NCBI GenBank assembly: GCA_021793115.1
Contig: JAJYTJ010000089.1
Coordinates: forward strand, 1-15,232
DNA length: 15,232 nucleotides
Reading direction: 5' to 3'
Source of the DNA: Actinomycetes bacterium
Lineage (GTDB): Bacteria; Actinomycetota; Actinomycetes; Actinomycetales; Cellulomonadaceae
Shown here: one piece after another, positions 1-6,640 of the stretch
Layout of the letters: every line of letters begins with the position of its first letter
Numbering within the stretch: position 1 is the stretch's first letter
The notes under the pieces: model-generated
Database searches by the model: none
What the model saw: the letters and a program-made list of their open reading frames with translations, nothing else
Told to the model about the DNA's origin: nothing
Translations under genes and position numbers: made by a program

Positions 1-2166
1 CGGGTCGGTCGGCTGGCACGCGCGCGGCAGGCCGCGACGGTGCGGGCGCTCCTCGACGGCGTGGACGGTGCCGCGACGGTCCTCGAGGCGGCCGCGAAGG
101 AGCTCGCGGCGGCGATCGACGCCGCTCCGGGCGCGCTGGCGGCGACCGTCGGCCTGGTGGCCGGAGTCGGCCCCGGGGCGGCCGCCGTCGCCGAGCCGGA
201 CGTCGACGCGGGGCGGTCCGCCGGCGGGCCTTCCGGCGCCGGGGCCCCGGACGCCGGGCTGCGCGGCCGCCTCGATGCCGCGGCCCGGGACGCCGCACGC
301 GTCGCCGCGACCCTCGAACGCCTGGTGGCGCTCGAGGCGGGCCTGGCCCGCCGGGGCGCGGAGCTCGACGAGCGCGGCACGGCGGCCGAGCGCATGCGTG
401 CCGAGGTGACCGTGGTGGCCGAGTGGCTCGCCGCCCGGCCCGCCGACCGCGCGGCCCTGGTGGCCCGGCTCGACGAGGAACGCGGCCTCGCTGCCGCGCT
501 CGCGGGCCAGCAGGCGGTGGCGCAGGCGGCACGCGACCGGCTCGCGGCGCACGACGACCTGGCGGTCGCCCTCGCCGAGCAGCAGGTGGCCGAGGCCAGG
601 CGGACGGAGGACGCCGCGCAGGCGGCGGCGGCCGTGGCGCAGGAGGCGAGGCTCCGCCAGGCCCGCGTGGCGGGGCTCGCCGGCGAGCTCGCGCAGGCGC
701 TCGCGCCGGGGGCGCCGTGCCCGGTGTGCGGCTCGCGCGAGCACCCGGCGCCGGCTGCGCTCGGCCCGGACCACGTGGCGGAGGCCGACCTCGAGGCCGC
801 CGAGCACGCCCGGGTCGCGGCCGAGGACCGGCTGCGGGTGGCGGCCCGGCGTGCCGATACCGCGGCGGGTCGCGTGGGCACGCTGCGGTCCCAGGTGGGC
901 GAGGGTGACCGTGCGGACGCCCTGGCGGCGCTGGCCGCGGCCGAGGAGGTCCTGGGCCGGTGCTCGGCCGCGGTGGCACAGGTCCCGGTGCTGACGGCCC
1001 GGCTCACGGGGTTCGACGACGAGACGGCTACGCGCGCGGCGGGGCTGCGGCAGGCCGAGGCCGAGCTCGCGGCGGCCGACGCGGCCCTCGCGACCGAACA
1101 GCGTGCCCTCGCGGACGATGCCGACGAGGTGGCCACCGCGCGCGCGGGGCACGTGACCGTCGCCGCCCGGCGCGGCGTGCTCGTCTCGCTCGCGCGCGCG
1201 GCCGACGAGGTACGCGACGCCCTGGACGCGCGCGACGCCGCGCAGGCCGCGCTCGCGGAGCGGACGGCGCAGCGCGACGCCGGAGTGGTGGCAGCCGGGT
1301 TCGCGGCGCCCGAGGAGGCGAGGGCGGCCCTGCTGGCGCCCGACGAGCTCGCCCGGCTCGACGCCGAGGTGATGCGGCATGCCGCCGACGTGCGGCGGGT
1401 CGAGGCCGGGCTGGCCGAGGAGGCGATCGCGGCGCTCCCCGAGGACCTCGTCGTGGACCTGGCCGGCGCGCAGGAGGCCGAGCGCCAGGCGCGCCTGGAC
1501 GCGGAGGCCGCCGCGGGCGCCGAGCGCCTGGCGCGCGACGTCGCGGGCGCGGCCCTCGCCTCGGCCGAGGTCGTCGTGCGGCAGGCCGGCACCGTGGCCG
1601 AGCGGGTGCGCGATGCCGCGCCGGTGGTCCGGCTCGCCAACCTCGCGGCCGGCGCCGGCGACAACGCCAAGGGGCTGACGCTGGGGACCTTCGTGCTCAT
1701 GCGGCGGTTCGAGGACGTGGTCGCGGCGGCGAACGAGCGCCTGCTGCTCATGTCGGACGGCCGTTATGAGCTGGTGCGTAGTGACGAGAAGGAGGACGTC
1801 CGGGGGCGCACCGGCCTGGCGATGCGCGTCGTCGACCACGTCAACGACGCGCCGCGGGACCCGCGGACGCTGTCCGGCGGCGAGACGTTCTACGTCAGCC
1901 TGTGCCTGGCGCTGGGGCTGGCCGACGTGGTGACGGCCGAGGCCGGCGGCATCGACCTCGGCACGCTGTTCGTCGACGAGGGCTTCGGCTCGCTCGACCC
2001 GCACGTGCTGGACCAGGTGCTCGCGGAGCTCGGCCGGCTGCGGGCCGGTGGGCGCGTGGTGGGCGTGGTGTCGCACGTCGAGGCGCTCAAGCAGGCGATC
2101 GCCGATCGGGTCGAGGTGCGGCCACGGCGGGACGGGACGAGCACGCTGACCGTGCGGGCCGGCTGA
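1..2166 (+). CDS. sbcC: Exonuclease subunit SbcC, C-terminal part (5' end outside window)
   Basis: This is the C-terminal part of the SMC/Rad50-like ATPase that works with the SbcD nuclease to process DNA ends and hairpins. The frame is open from base 1, so the N-terminal Walker A lies upstream of the window; the first in-frame start-like codon at 40 is not the true start. About 1,600 bases encode Ala/Glu/Arg-rich coiled coil. Near the middle is a zinc hook, CPVCGSREHP, with the CxxC cysteines at 718-729. The C-terminal ATPase lobe carries the ABC signature LSGGE (1870-1884), Walker B LFVDEG (1966-1983) and the D-loop GFGSLD (1981-1998). A conserved segment, KGLTLGTFVLMRRFEDV, precedes the lobe. 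The stop lies only 6 nt from the stop of the converging minus-strand gene. sbcD is expected upstream but cannot be seen. The family call is firm. Confidence 0.95.
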   Translation, partial: RVGRLARARQAATVRALLDGVDGAATVLEAAAKELAAAIDAAPGALAATVGLVAGVGPGAAAVAEPDVDAGRSAGGPSGAGAPDAGLRGRLDAAARDAARVAATLERLVALEAGLARRGAELDERGTAAERMRAEVTVVAEWLAARPADRAALVARLDEERGLAAALAGQQAVAQAARDRLAAHDDLAVALAEQQVAEARRTEDAAQAAAAVAQEARLRQARVAGLAGELAQALAPGAPCPVCGSREHPAPAALGPDHVAEADLEAAEHARVAAEDRLRVAARRADTAAGRVGTLRSQVGEGDRADALAALAAAEEVLGRCSAAVAQVPVLTARLTGFDDETATRAAGLRQAEAELAAADAALATEQRALADDADEVATARAGHVTVAARRGVLVSLARAADEVRDALDARDAAQAALAERTAQRDAGVVAAGFAAPEEARAALLAPDELARLDAEVMRHAADVRRVEAGLAEEAIAALPEDLVVDLAGAQEAERQARLDAEAAAGAERLARDVAGAALASAEVVVRQAGTVAERVRDAAPVVRLANLAAGAGDNAKGLTLGTFVLMRRFEDVVAAANERLLLMSDGRYELVRSDEKEDVRGRTGLAMRVVDHVNDAPRDPRTLSGGETFYVSLCLALGLADVVTAEAGGIDLGTLFVDEGFGSLDPHVLDQVLAELGRLRAGGRVVGVVSHVEALKQAIADRVEVRPRRDGTSTLTVRAG

Positions 2167-2172
2167 GTGTTG

Positions 2173-2589
2173 CTACCAGGCCCAGCCCCGCCCGGCGAGC
2201 TCGACCTCCTCGCGGAACCGCTCCGCCGGGTCGCCGCGCGCGTGCGGCGGGACCTCGACGCCGGCCAGCCGGCACGCCTCCTCGAGCAGGTCGTCGTAGG
2301 CCAGCTGGGAGGCGATGATCCGTTCGGCGCGCGCCATGGCGCGCTTGTCCGCCTCGAGGGACTGCACGTGGCGGGCGACGACGCCGAGCCGGTCCTGCAC
2401 CCACAGTGTGTCGAACGGATCGGGGGCGGCGGCCCGGTGCGACCGCCGCAGGTGCGCCGCCAGCTGCTCGAGGCGCGCCGCGAGCCACAGCCGCCAGCGC
2501 GGCCGGTCCGGTCCGGGCAGCAGCTCCAGGAGCGCGACGAAGACCAGCCCCGGGATCAGGGTGAGGAGCACCGCCGCCGCTGCCCACAT
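2173..2589 (-). CDS. Small membrane-anchored protein of unknown function (138 aa)
   Basis: I do not recognise a named family. The ATG start at 2587-2589 gives 138 aa with one N-terminal hydrophobic helix (about residues 3-24, AAAAVLLTLIPGLVFVALLELL). A charged soluble part follows, rich in Arg, Glu and Ala. Residues 30-95 look helical and amphipathic and could form a short coiled coil. The C-terminus, from VEVPPHARGDPAERFREEVE, ends in GRGWAW. No catalytic motif is visible. The reading frame extends far upstream inside the HNH gene, but that extension is a shadow: the natural start follows a TACCCT -10-like hexamer and an 18-bp inverted repeat. A weak AAGGG lies about 10 nt before the ATG. 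It converges with sbcC. It probably sits in the membrane with its C-terminal part in the cytoplasm; its role is unknown. Confidence 0.7.
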   Translation of the reverse strand: MWAAAAVLLTLIPGLVFVALLELLPGPDRPRWRLWLAARLEQLAAHLRRSHRAAAPDPFDTLWVQDRLGVVARHVQSLEADKRAMARAERIIASQLAYDDLLEEACRLAGVEVPPHARGDPAERFREEVELAGRGWAW

Positions 2590-2626
2590 CGTCGTACGCC
2601 CTTGGACGAAGCCGCCTGCTGTCTCC

Positions 2627-2658
2627 AGGGTAGGAGCGGCGTGTGGCGTGCGCCACAC
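2627..2658 (-). promoter_or_regulatory. Putative promoter with overlapping palindromic operator
   Basis: Positions 2641-2658 are a perfect inverted repeat, GTGTGGCG-TG-CGCCACAC (8-bp arms, 2-nt spacer). Reading the minus strand, a TACCCT hexamer (2627-2632) follows about 9 nt later and sits 37 nt before the ATG of the 138-aa protein. With a 17-nt spacer the -35 box would fall inside the palindrome, which is the usual place for a repressor site. The -35 sequence itself is poor. The hairpin could instead act on RNA downstream of the HNH gene. Confidence 0.45.
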
Positions 2659-2666
2659 ATTGCCGG

Positions 2667-2705
2667 ACCGAACCGCGCGAGCGCCGCGACCGAACCGTGC
2701 GAGCG
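2667..2705. repeat. 17-bp direct repeat, two copies 22 bp apart
   Basis: ACCGAACCGCGCGAGCG (2667-2683) recurs as ACCGAACCGTGCGAGCG (2689-2705), with one mismatch. The starts are 22 bp apart, two helical turns, so bound proteins would lie on the same face. The second copy ends at the base before the HNH stop codon, and the first is close to the palindrome at 2641-2658. Together they fill the short gap between two minus-strand genes and may be activator sites for the 138-aa gene. Confidence 0.5.
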
Positions 2706-3398
2706 TCACGGCGGCTGGGCGACGAGGCAGCCGCGGAGCGCCCGCCCGGCGGCCGCGTGCTCCGCGGGTGTCAACCACAGGCCGTAGGCCGCCTTGACCC
2801 GCAGCTGCCGCACCACGTAGACGCACGCGAAGCCGCGCTGCGGGGGGAGCCACTGCGCGGCGTCGCTCGCTCCCTTGTCCTGGTTGGCGTCGCCCGAGAC
2901 CGCGACGAGGTTCGCCGGGTCGTTGGCGAACGTGAGCCGGCGGGACGCGGGCCAGGTGCGGGCACCCGTGCGCCACGCGTCGTCGAGCGCCACGAGGTGG
3001 TCGATCTGCACGGCCGCGGAGGCCGGCCCGCGGACGAACGCGAACGTCGTGCCCGTGTACGGGTCGTCCAGCGTGCCGGCGAGCACGACGCATCCCGCGC
3101 CGTCGCGGCGGACGTCGCGCAGGTCGCGCGCGAGGACGTCGTTCCGGGTGTCGCAGCCGTTGCCGTCGACGTCGTCCCACGCCGGCCCGAAGCGTTCGCG
3201 CGCATACCCGTCGTCGGGGTCGGCGGGGCGCACCGGGAGCGCGTCGAGCGCGGCCCGCGCCGCGGCGAGGTCGTCGGCCGCGACCGGGTACCTGGCCGCC
3301 GTCCGGGCCCCGGCCCACCACGGCAGGCCGAGGCCGGTGGCGAGCGCGACGACGAGGACCGCCACCCACACCGCGGCCGGCACACGCGAGAACCGCAC
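2706..3398 (-). CDS. Membrane-anchored or exported HNH endonuclease (GmrSD/DUF1524 type)
   Basis: This protein resembles the actinobacterial HNH nucleases that carry the GmrSD C-terminal (DUF1524) fold. From the GTG at 3396-3398 it has 230 aa. A hydrophobic segment (residues 8-26) follows a short Arg-containing start and acts as signal or anchor, so the nuclease domain should face outside. The domain shows the family block WDDVDGNGCDTRNDVL (about 74-89), the His-metal core QIDHLVALDDAW (131-142, with D133-H134), NDPANLVAV (159-167) and NQDKGASDAAQWLPP (172-186). Four cysteines (82, 103, 192, 224) could form disulfides. The frame opens further, to a GTG at 3531-3533. That adds 45 Pro/Gly/Ala-rich residues before the signal, partly encoded by a DNA repeat, so I prefer the inner start. 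Neither start has a clear Shine-Dalgarno. Substrate and role are unknown; nutrient DNA degradation or defence are possibilities. Confidence 0.8.
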   Translation of the reverse strand: MRFSRVPAAVWVAVLVVALATGLGLPWWAGARTAARYPVAADDLAAARAALDALPVRPADPDDGYARERFGPAWDDVDGNGCDTRNDVLARDLRDVRRDGAGCVVLAGTLDDPYTGTTFAFVRGPASAAVQIDHLVALDDAWRTGARTWPASRRLTFANDPANLVAVSGDANQDKGASDAAQWLPPQRGFACVYVVRQLRVKAAYGLWLTPAEHAAAGRALRGCLVAQPP

Positions 3399-3510
3399 GG
3401 CGGCCAGGGTGCCGGAGCCCGCGCCGCGCGCGTGACTGTCTCGTCGGGCCTGCGCCGTGGGTGACCCCGTACCAGGGCTGGGGGTGGCTCGGGCCAGGCC
3501 GGCGGGCGCG

Positions 3511-3539
3511 CCGGGCACGGGACCGCCGGGCACGGGACG
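3511..3539. repeat. 15-bp tandem repeat, two copies
   Basis: CCGGGCACGGGACCG (3511-3525) is followed at once by CCGGGCACGGGACG (3526-3539). It lies in the gap between the HNH gene and the Ddn-family gene. If translation started at 3533 it would encode a Pro/Gly-rich tail, which argues against that start. Confidence 0.5.
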
Positions 3540-3541
3540 GG

Positions 3542-3563
3542 TGACCGGGGAGCGCCCCGGTCA
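3542..3563 (-). terminator. Candidate terminator hairpin after the Ddn-family gene
   Basis: TGACCGGGG-AGCG-CCCCGGTCA is a perfect 9-bp stem with a 4-nt loop. It lies 26 nt beyond the stop of the minus-strand gene at 3590. No T-run follows, as is common for intrinsic terminators in GC-rich actinobacteria. It suggests that the Ddn-family gene and the HNH gene are separate transcripts. Confidence 0.55.
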
Positions 3564-3589
3564 GGCGGACCCGAGCACGGCGGTCGGGG

Positions 3590-4003
3590 TCAGGCGGGGT
3601 CGAGCACGAACACGGGGATGACGCGCTCGGTGCGCGTCTGGTACGCCGCGTAGTCGGGCCACGCGGCCACCGCGCGCTCCCACCACACGTCGCGCTCGGA
3701 GCCGGACACCTCGCGCGCCACGTAGTCGCGCCGCGCGGCGCCGTCCTGCAGCTGCACCCGCGGGTGCGCGACGAGGTTGTGGTACCAGACGGGGTGCGTC
3801 GGGGCGCCGCCCTTCGACGCGACGACGGCGTACGAGCCGCCGTGCTCGACCCGCATGACGGGGACCTTGCGGGGGTTGCCGCTCTTCGCGCCGATGGTGG
3901 TGACGACGACGATCTGCTTGCCCTGCAGCGTGCCGCCCTCGGCGCCGTCGGTCCGCTCGAAGAGCTCGGCCTGCTCGTCGGCCCAGGAGTGGGGGGTGCT
4001 CAT
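3590..4003 (-). CDS. Nitroreductase/deazaflavin (Ddn) family protein
   Basis: A 137-aa protein of the split-barrel Ddn family, whose studied members bind the deazaflavin F420 and reduce nitro compounds, quinones and other substrates. Family blocks are visible in order: VVVTTIGAKSGNPRKVPVM (32-50), VVASKGGAPTHPVWYHNLVAHP (60-81) and YQTRTERVIPVFVL (121-134). The length is typical. The ATG start at 4001-4003 gives MSTPHSWADEQAELFERTDG, a normal N-terminus for the family. The frame continues upstream to 4379, but that stretch is the shadow of the divergent hydrolase gene. No Shine-Dalgarno is seen. The 53-bp gap to the divergent hydrolase must hold both promoters. F420 dependence is inferred from family only, and the physiological substrate is unknown. 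Confidence 0.85.
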   Translation of the reverse strand: MSTPHSWADEQAELFERTDGAEGGTLQGKQIVVVTTIGAKSGNPRKVPVMRVEHGGSYAVVASKGGAPTHPVWYHNLVAHPRVQLQDGAARRDYVAREVSGSERDVWWERAVAAWPDYAAYQTRTERVIPVFVLDPA

Positions 4004-4043
4004 GTGGGGGCCAACACGGCGGGGCGGCCGAGTCTTCCCCGAG

Positions 4044-4049
4044 TACGGT
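4044..4049 (+). promoter_or_regulatory. -10 hexamer of a probable leaderless promoter
   Basis: TACGGT fits the actinobacterial TANNNT -10 pattern and ends 7 nt before the GTG at 4057. Transcription would begin at or next to that codon, giving a leaderless mRNA. This fits the absence of a Shine-Dalgarno and favours GTG 4057 over GTG 4048, which would overlap the hexamer. No good -35 is visible. Confidence 0.45.
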
Positions 4050-4056
4050 GCGGGGC

Positions 4057-5349
4057 GTGAGCGCGTACCCGATGACCGGCTTCCTCGTCACCGACCGCGT
4101 CGTCGAGGTCCCGGTCGACTGGTCCGACCCGGCGCGGTTCGGCTCGATCGAGGTGTTCGCGCGCGAGCTCGTCGACCCGGCGCGGGCGGGCGACGACCTG
4201 CCGCTGCTCCTGTTCCTCCAGGGCGGCCCGGGCGGCATGGGACCCCGGCCGATGCCGGGCTCGGGGTGGTGGACCACCGCGCTGGCGACGCACCGCGTGG
4301 TGCTGCTGGACCAGCGCGGCACGGGCCGCTCCACGCGGGTCGACGGGCGCGCCATCGCGCGCTTCGACGACGCGCGCACCGCGGCGGACTACCTGGCGTG
4401 CTTCCGGCAGGACGCGATCGTCGAGGACGCCGAGCGGCTGCGGACGACGGTGTACGGCGGTCGTCGCTGGGCCACGCTCGGCCAGTCCTACGGCGGCTTC
4501 CTCACGCTGCGCTACCTCTCGACGCACCCCGAGGCGCTCACCGCGTGCTACGTCACCGGCGGCCTCATCGGCATCGACGCGACCGCCGAGGACGTGTACG
4601 CCCGCACCTTCCCGCGGCAGCTGGCGCGGGACGCGCAGTTCGCGCGCGCCTTCCCGGCCGACGTGGCGGTGCTGCACGCGATCGCCGACCAGTGCGCCGC
4701 GGGCTCGGTGGTGCTCTCCGACGGCACGCCGCTCACGGTGGAGCGGCTCCAGGCGCTCGGCATGCCGTTCGGCATGTCCACGGGCCACGACGAGCTGCAC
4801 TGGCTGCTGGACACCGCGCTGGACCCGGACGGCCGGGTGGCGCAGGCGTTCGCCGACGAGGTGGGCCACCGCACCGCGTGGGACACCAACCCGCTGTACG
4901 CGGTGCTGCAGGAGGCGATCTACCACCAGGGCACGCGGGCGGGCGGCTGGGCCGCGGCGTCCGAGATGGCCCGCCGGCCGGAGTTCGCGCCCTCCGCCCG
5001 GCCGCTCCGGCTGACCGGCGAAGCCTTCTTCCCGTGGGCGTACGACCAGGTCGCGGCCCTGCGCCCGTTCCGAGGCGCTGCCGAGGAGCTGGCTGGACGT
5101 ACGGAGTGGCCGGCGCTGTACGACGAGGCACGGCTGGCGTCCAACGAGGTGCCCGTGGCCGCGGTGCAGTACTACGACGATCCGTACGTGGACCTCGACC
5201 TCGCGCTCGACACGGCGGCGCGCGTGGGCGCAACGCAGGTGTGGGTGACCAACGAGTACCTCCACGACGGGCTGCGGGTGCACGGCGACCAGATCCTGCC
5301 GAAGCTCGTCGACCTCGCCGCCGGCCGCTGGAGCGTCACCGGCCGCTGA
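4057..5349 (+). CDS. Alpha/beta hydrolase, proline iminopeptidase-like (peptidase family S33)
   Basis: A 430-aa alpha/beta hydrolase of the S33 aminopeptidase group, enzymes that typically remove N-terminal proline or other residues from peptides. Visible motifs are the oxyanion-hole block LFLQGGPGG (52-60), DQRGTGRS (85-92) and the nucleophile elbow GQSYGG (142-147) with Ser144. A cap region follows, about 165-330. Near the C-terminus YYDDPYVD (372-379) should supply the Asp, and YLHDGLRVHGD (401-411) the His (403 or 409). There is no signal peptide, so it is cytoplasmic. The start is GTG 4057, chosen because of the TACGGT hexamer; GTG 4048 (three residues longer) and ATG 4072 are alternatives. 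It is divergent from the Ddn-family gene and probably a single-gene transcript. The exact substrate cannot be read from sequence. Confidence 0.88.
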   Translation: MSAYPMTGFLVTDRVVEVPVDWSDPARFGSIEVFARELVDPARAGDDLPLLLFLQGGPGGMGPRPMPGSGWWTTALATHRVVLLDQRGTGRSTRVDGRAIARFDDARTAADYLACFRQDAIVEDAERLRTTVYGGRRWATLGQSYGGFLTLRYLSTHPEALTACYVTGGLIGIDATAEDVYARTFPRQLARDAQFARAFPADVAVLHAIADQCAAGSVVLSDGTPLTVERLQALGMPFGMSTGHDELHWLLDTALDPDGRVAQAFADEVGHRTAWDTNPLYAVLQEAIYHQGTRAGGWAAASEMARRPEFAPSARPLRLTGEAFFPWAYDQVAALRPFRGAAEELAGRTEWPALYDEARLASNEVPVAAVQYYDDPYVDLDLALDTAARVGATQVWVTNEYLHDGLRVHGDQILPKLVDLAAGRWSVTGR

Positions 5350-5402
5350 CGCACGCATCCGGCCCGGTGCACGCCCAGAAGGCCAGGGCGGAGCGACTCA
5401 CC

Positions 5403-5484
5403 CCGCGGAGCCACCTGACCGCTGAGTGGAGTCATCCGACCGACGAGTGGAGCGACCCTGCCGTCGGTGGAGCCGATTGACCGT
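5403..5484. repeat. Degenerate 20-21-bp tandem repeats, about four copies
   Basis: Units begin at about 5403, 5424, 5445 and 5465, each with a GGAG core near its start and a gACCG-like end. Copies two and three begin GAGTGGAG and copy four begins CGGTGGAG; a CCGAC/TGACC block lies 13-16 nt later. The spacing is 21, 21 and 20 bp, two helical turns. The block fills the intergenic region between the hydrolase and the converging permease operon, and its last unit forms the 5' arm of the hairpin at 5465-5519. Confidence 0.6.
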
Positions 5485-5519
5485 GACACGCCGTGGACAC
5501 GTGTCACTCGGCTCCACCG
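5465..5519. terminator. Long bidirectional terminator-like hairpin
   Basis: The outer stem CGGTGGAGCCGA (5465-5476) pairs perfectly with TCGGCTCCACCG (5508-5519). The inner stem GTGACACG (5483-5490) pairs with CGTGTCAC (5500-5507). A 6-nt bulge lies on one side and the loop has 9 nt, so 20 bp pair without a mismatch. It sits between converging genes, and the stop codon of permease B (5504-5506) lies inside the 3' arm. No T-run follows on either strand. Confidence 0.65.
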
Positions 5520-6640
5520 GGGCCCACTCGAGTCGCCCCGCCCTCGAGCGGCGTCCCCTGGCCCTCGTCGTGCTGCGTCCGCCCGGTCGGCCGTGGGGGC
5601 GACTGGACCCCGTGACGCCCGATCGCCGGCAGGTCGGCGACCCGCGTCGCGTCGTCCGCGGTCGCAGGCATCCGGCCGGATCGAGGCGTGCCGCCCGGCA
5701 GCCGGTGGCCGGTGAGCCACCAGTAGCTGAACCCGATGAGCAGCAGCCCGAGCACGGTGAAGATCCCGAGCTCGGTCCACTGGAAGGGCCAGTACCGGCT
5801 CCCGGGCTGGTACACGAGGCGCTGGGTGATGCCGTCGAGGCAGGAGTTCGTGGCCGAGCACGGGGCGTCGGGGCCGCCGACGATCCGGGCCGGGTGCCCG
5901 GAGGCGTCGACGAACCGCAGGGTGACGACCCACGACCCCGGCGGCAGGCCGGCGCCGATCTTCCCGGCGACGTCGCTGCCGCCGCTCGTGAGCGCTCCGA
6001 CCTGCGTCAACGGGGCGGCGTAGTGCGCCCGCAGGACCATCTGGAACACCATCCGGACGACGACGAAGACTCCGAGGGTGGTCGCCATCGCCGGGAGCAC
6101 CTTGCGGATGAGGACCCCGGCTGTCAGGCCGACGGCGAAGGCGAAGACGGCGTACCCGATGGGGGCGACGTCCCGGATCCCGAAGGTCGAGTCGGTGAAC
6201 TTGCCGCGCTGGAGGCTGTCGGACGGGCCGAACCACCACGTCGTCATCCAGGAGAGCAGGCCGATCGCCAGGACGGACGTGGTGCCGACGACGGCGACCT
6301 TCACCGTCAGCCAGCGGACCCGGCTGACGGACTGCGTCCATGCCAACCGGTACGTGCCCGTGTCGAACTCGCGCGCGACGAGGGGCGCCGCGCAGAACAT
6401 CCCGAGGACGGCCGGCATCACGAGGAGCGCGCCTCCGAGCAGGATCTGCAGCCACCCGAAGCGGCTCATGTACTGCTCGGCCGGGGCGCCGTTCCCGAGG
6501 CAGGTGGCGGACGTCGCGCAGGTCGTCACCCAGGGCCGGGTCCCGATCCCCGTGATGACCGTCGGGATCGCGAGGAGCAGCAGACCGCCGAAGATGACGA
6601 TCGCCTGCGTGCGGAACTGCCGCCAGGTCAGCCAGGTCAT
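5504..6640 (-). CDS. ABC transporter permease B (paralogue of its neighbour)
   Basis: A 378-aa integral membrane subunit of an ABC transporter, last gene of the four-gene operon. It starts MTWLTWRQFRTQA; its ATG overlaps the stop of permease A as ATGA. Predicted helices lie at about 13-32, 66-88, 111-135, 156-176, 184-204 and 290-310. The middle carries the ABC-2-like block VAREFDTGTYRLAWTQSVSRVRW (88-110). Predicted outside loops hold two Cx5C motifs, C41/C47 and C261/C267. The end of the membrane part, SRYWPFQWTELGIF...WWLTGHRLPGG, is nearly identical in permease A. After about residue 317 comes a low-complexity charged tail of about 60 residues that runs into the terminator hairpin. The C-terminal tail and the stop inside the hairpin suggest that the natural end may have drifted. 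The substrate is unknown. Confidence 0.88.
   Translation of the reverse strand: MTWLTWRQFRTQAIVIFGGLLLLAIPTVITGIGTRPWVTTCATSATCLGNGAPAEQYMSRFGWLQILLGGALLVMPAVLGMFCAAPLVAREFDTGTYRLAWTQSVSRVRWLTVKVAVVGTTSVLAIGLLSWMTTWWFGPSDSLQRGKFTDSTFGIRDVAPIGYAVFAFAVGLTAGVLIRKVLPAMATTLGVFVVVRMVFQMVLRAHYAAPLTQVGALTSGGSDVAGKIGAGLPPGSWVVTLRFVDASGHPARIVGGPDAPCSATNSCLDGITQRLVYQPGSRYWPFQWTELGIFTVLGLLLIGFSYWWLTGHRLPGGTPRSGRMPATADDATRVADLPAIGRHGVQSPPRPTGRTQHDEGQGTPLEGGATRVGPGGAE

Noticed and set aside
3399..3533. Longer HNH start at GTG 3533
   Set aside because: It adds 45 low-complexity residues before the signal segment, encoded in part by a DNA tandem repeat, without a Shine-Dalgarno.
5403..5519. Possible CRISPR array
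   Set aside because: The units are contiguous and degenerate without unique spacers, and no cas genes are near.
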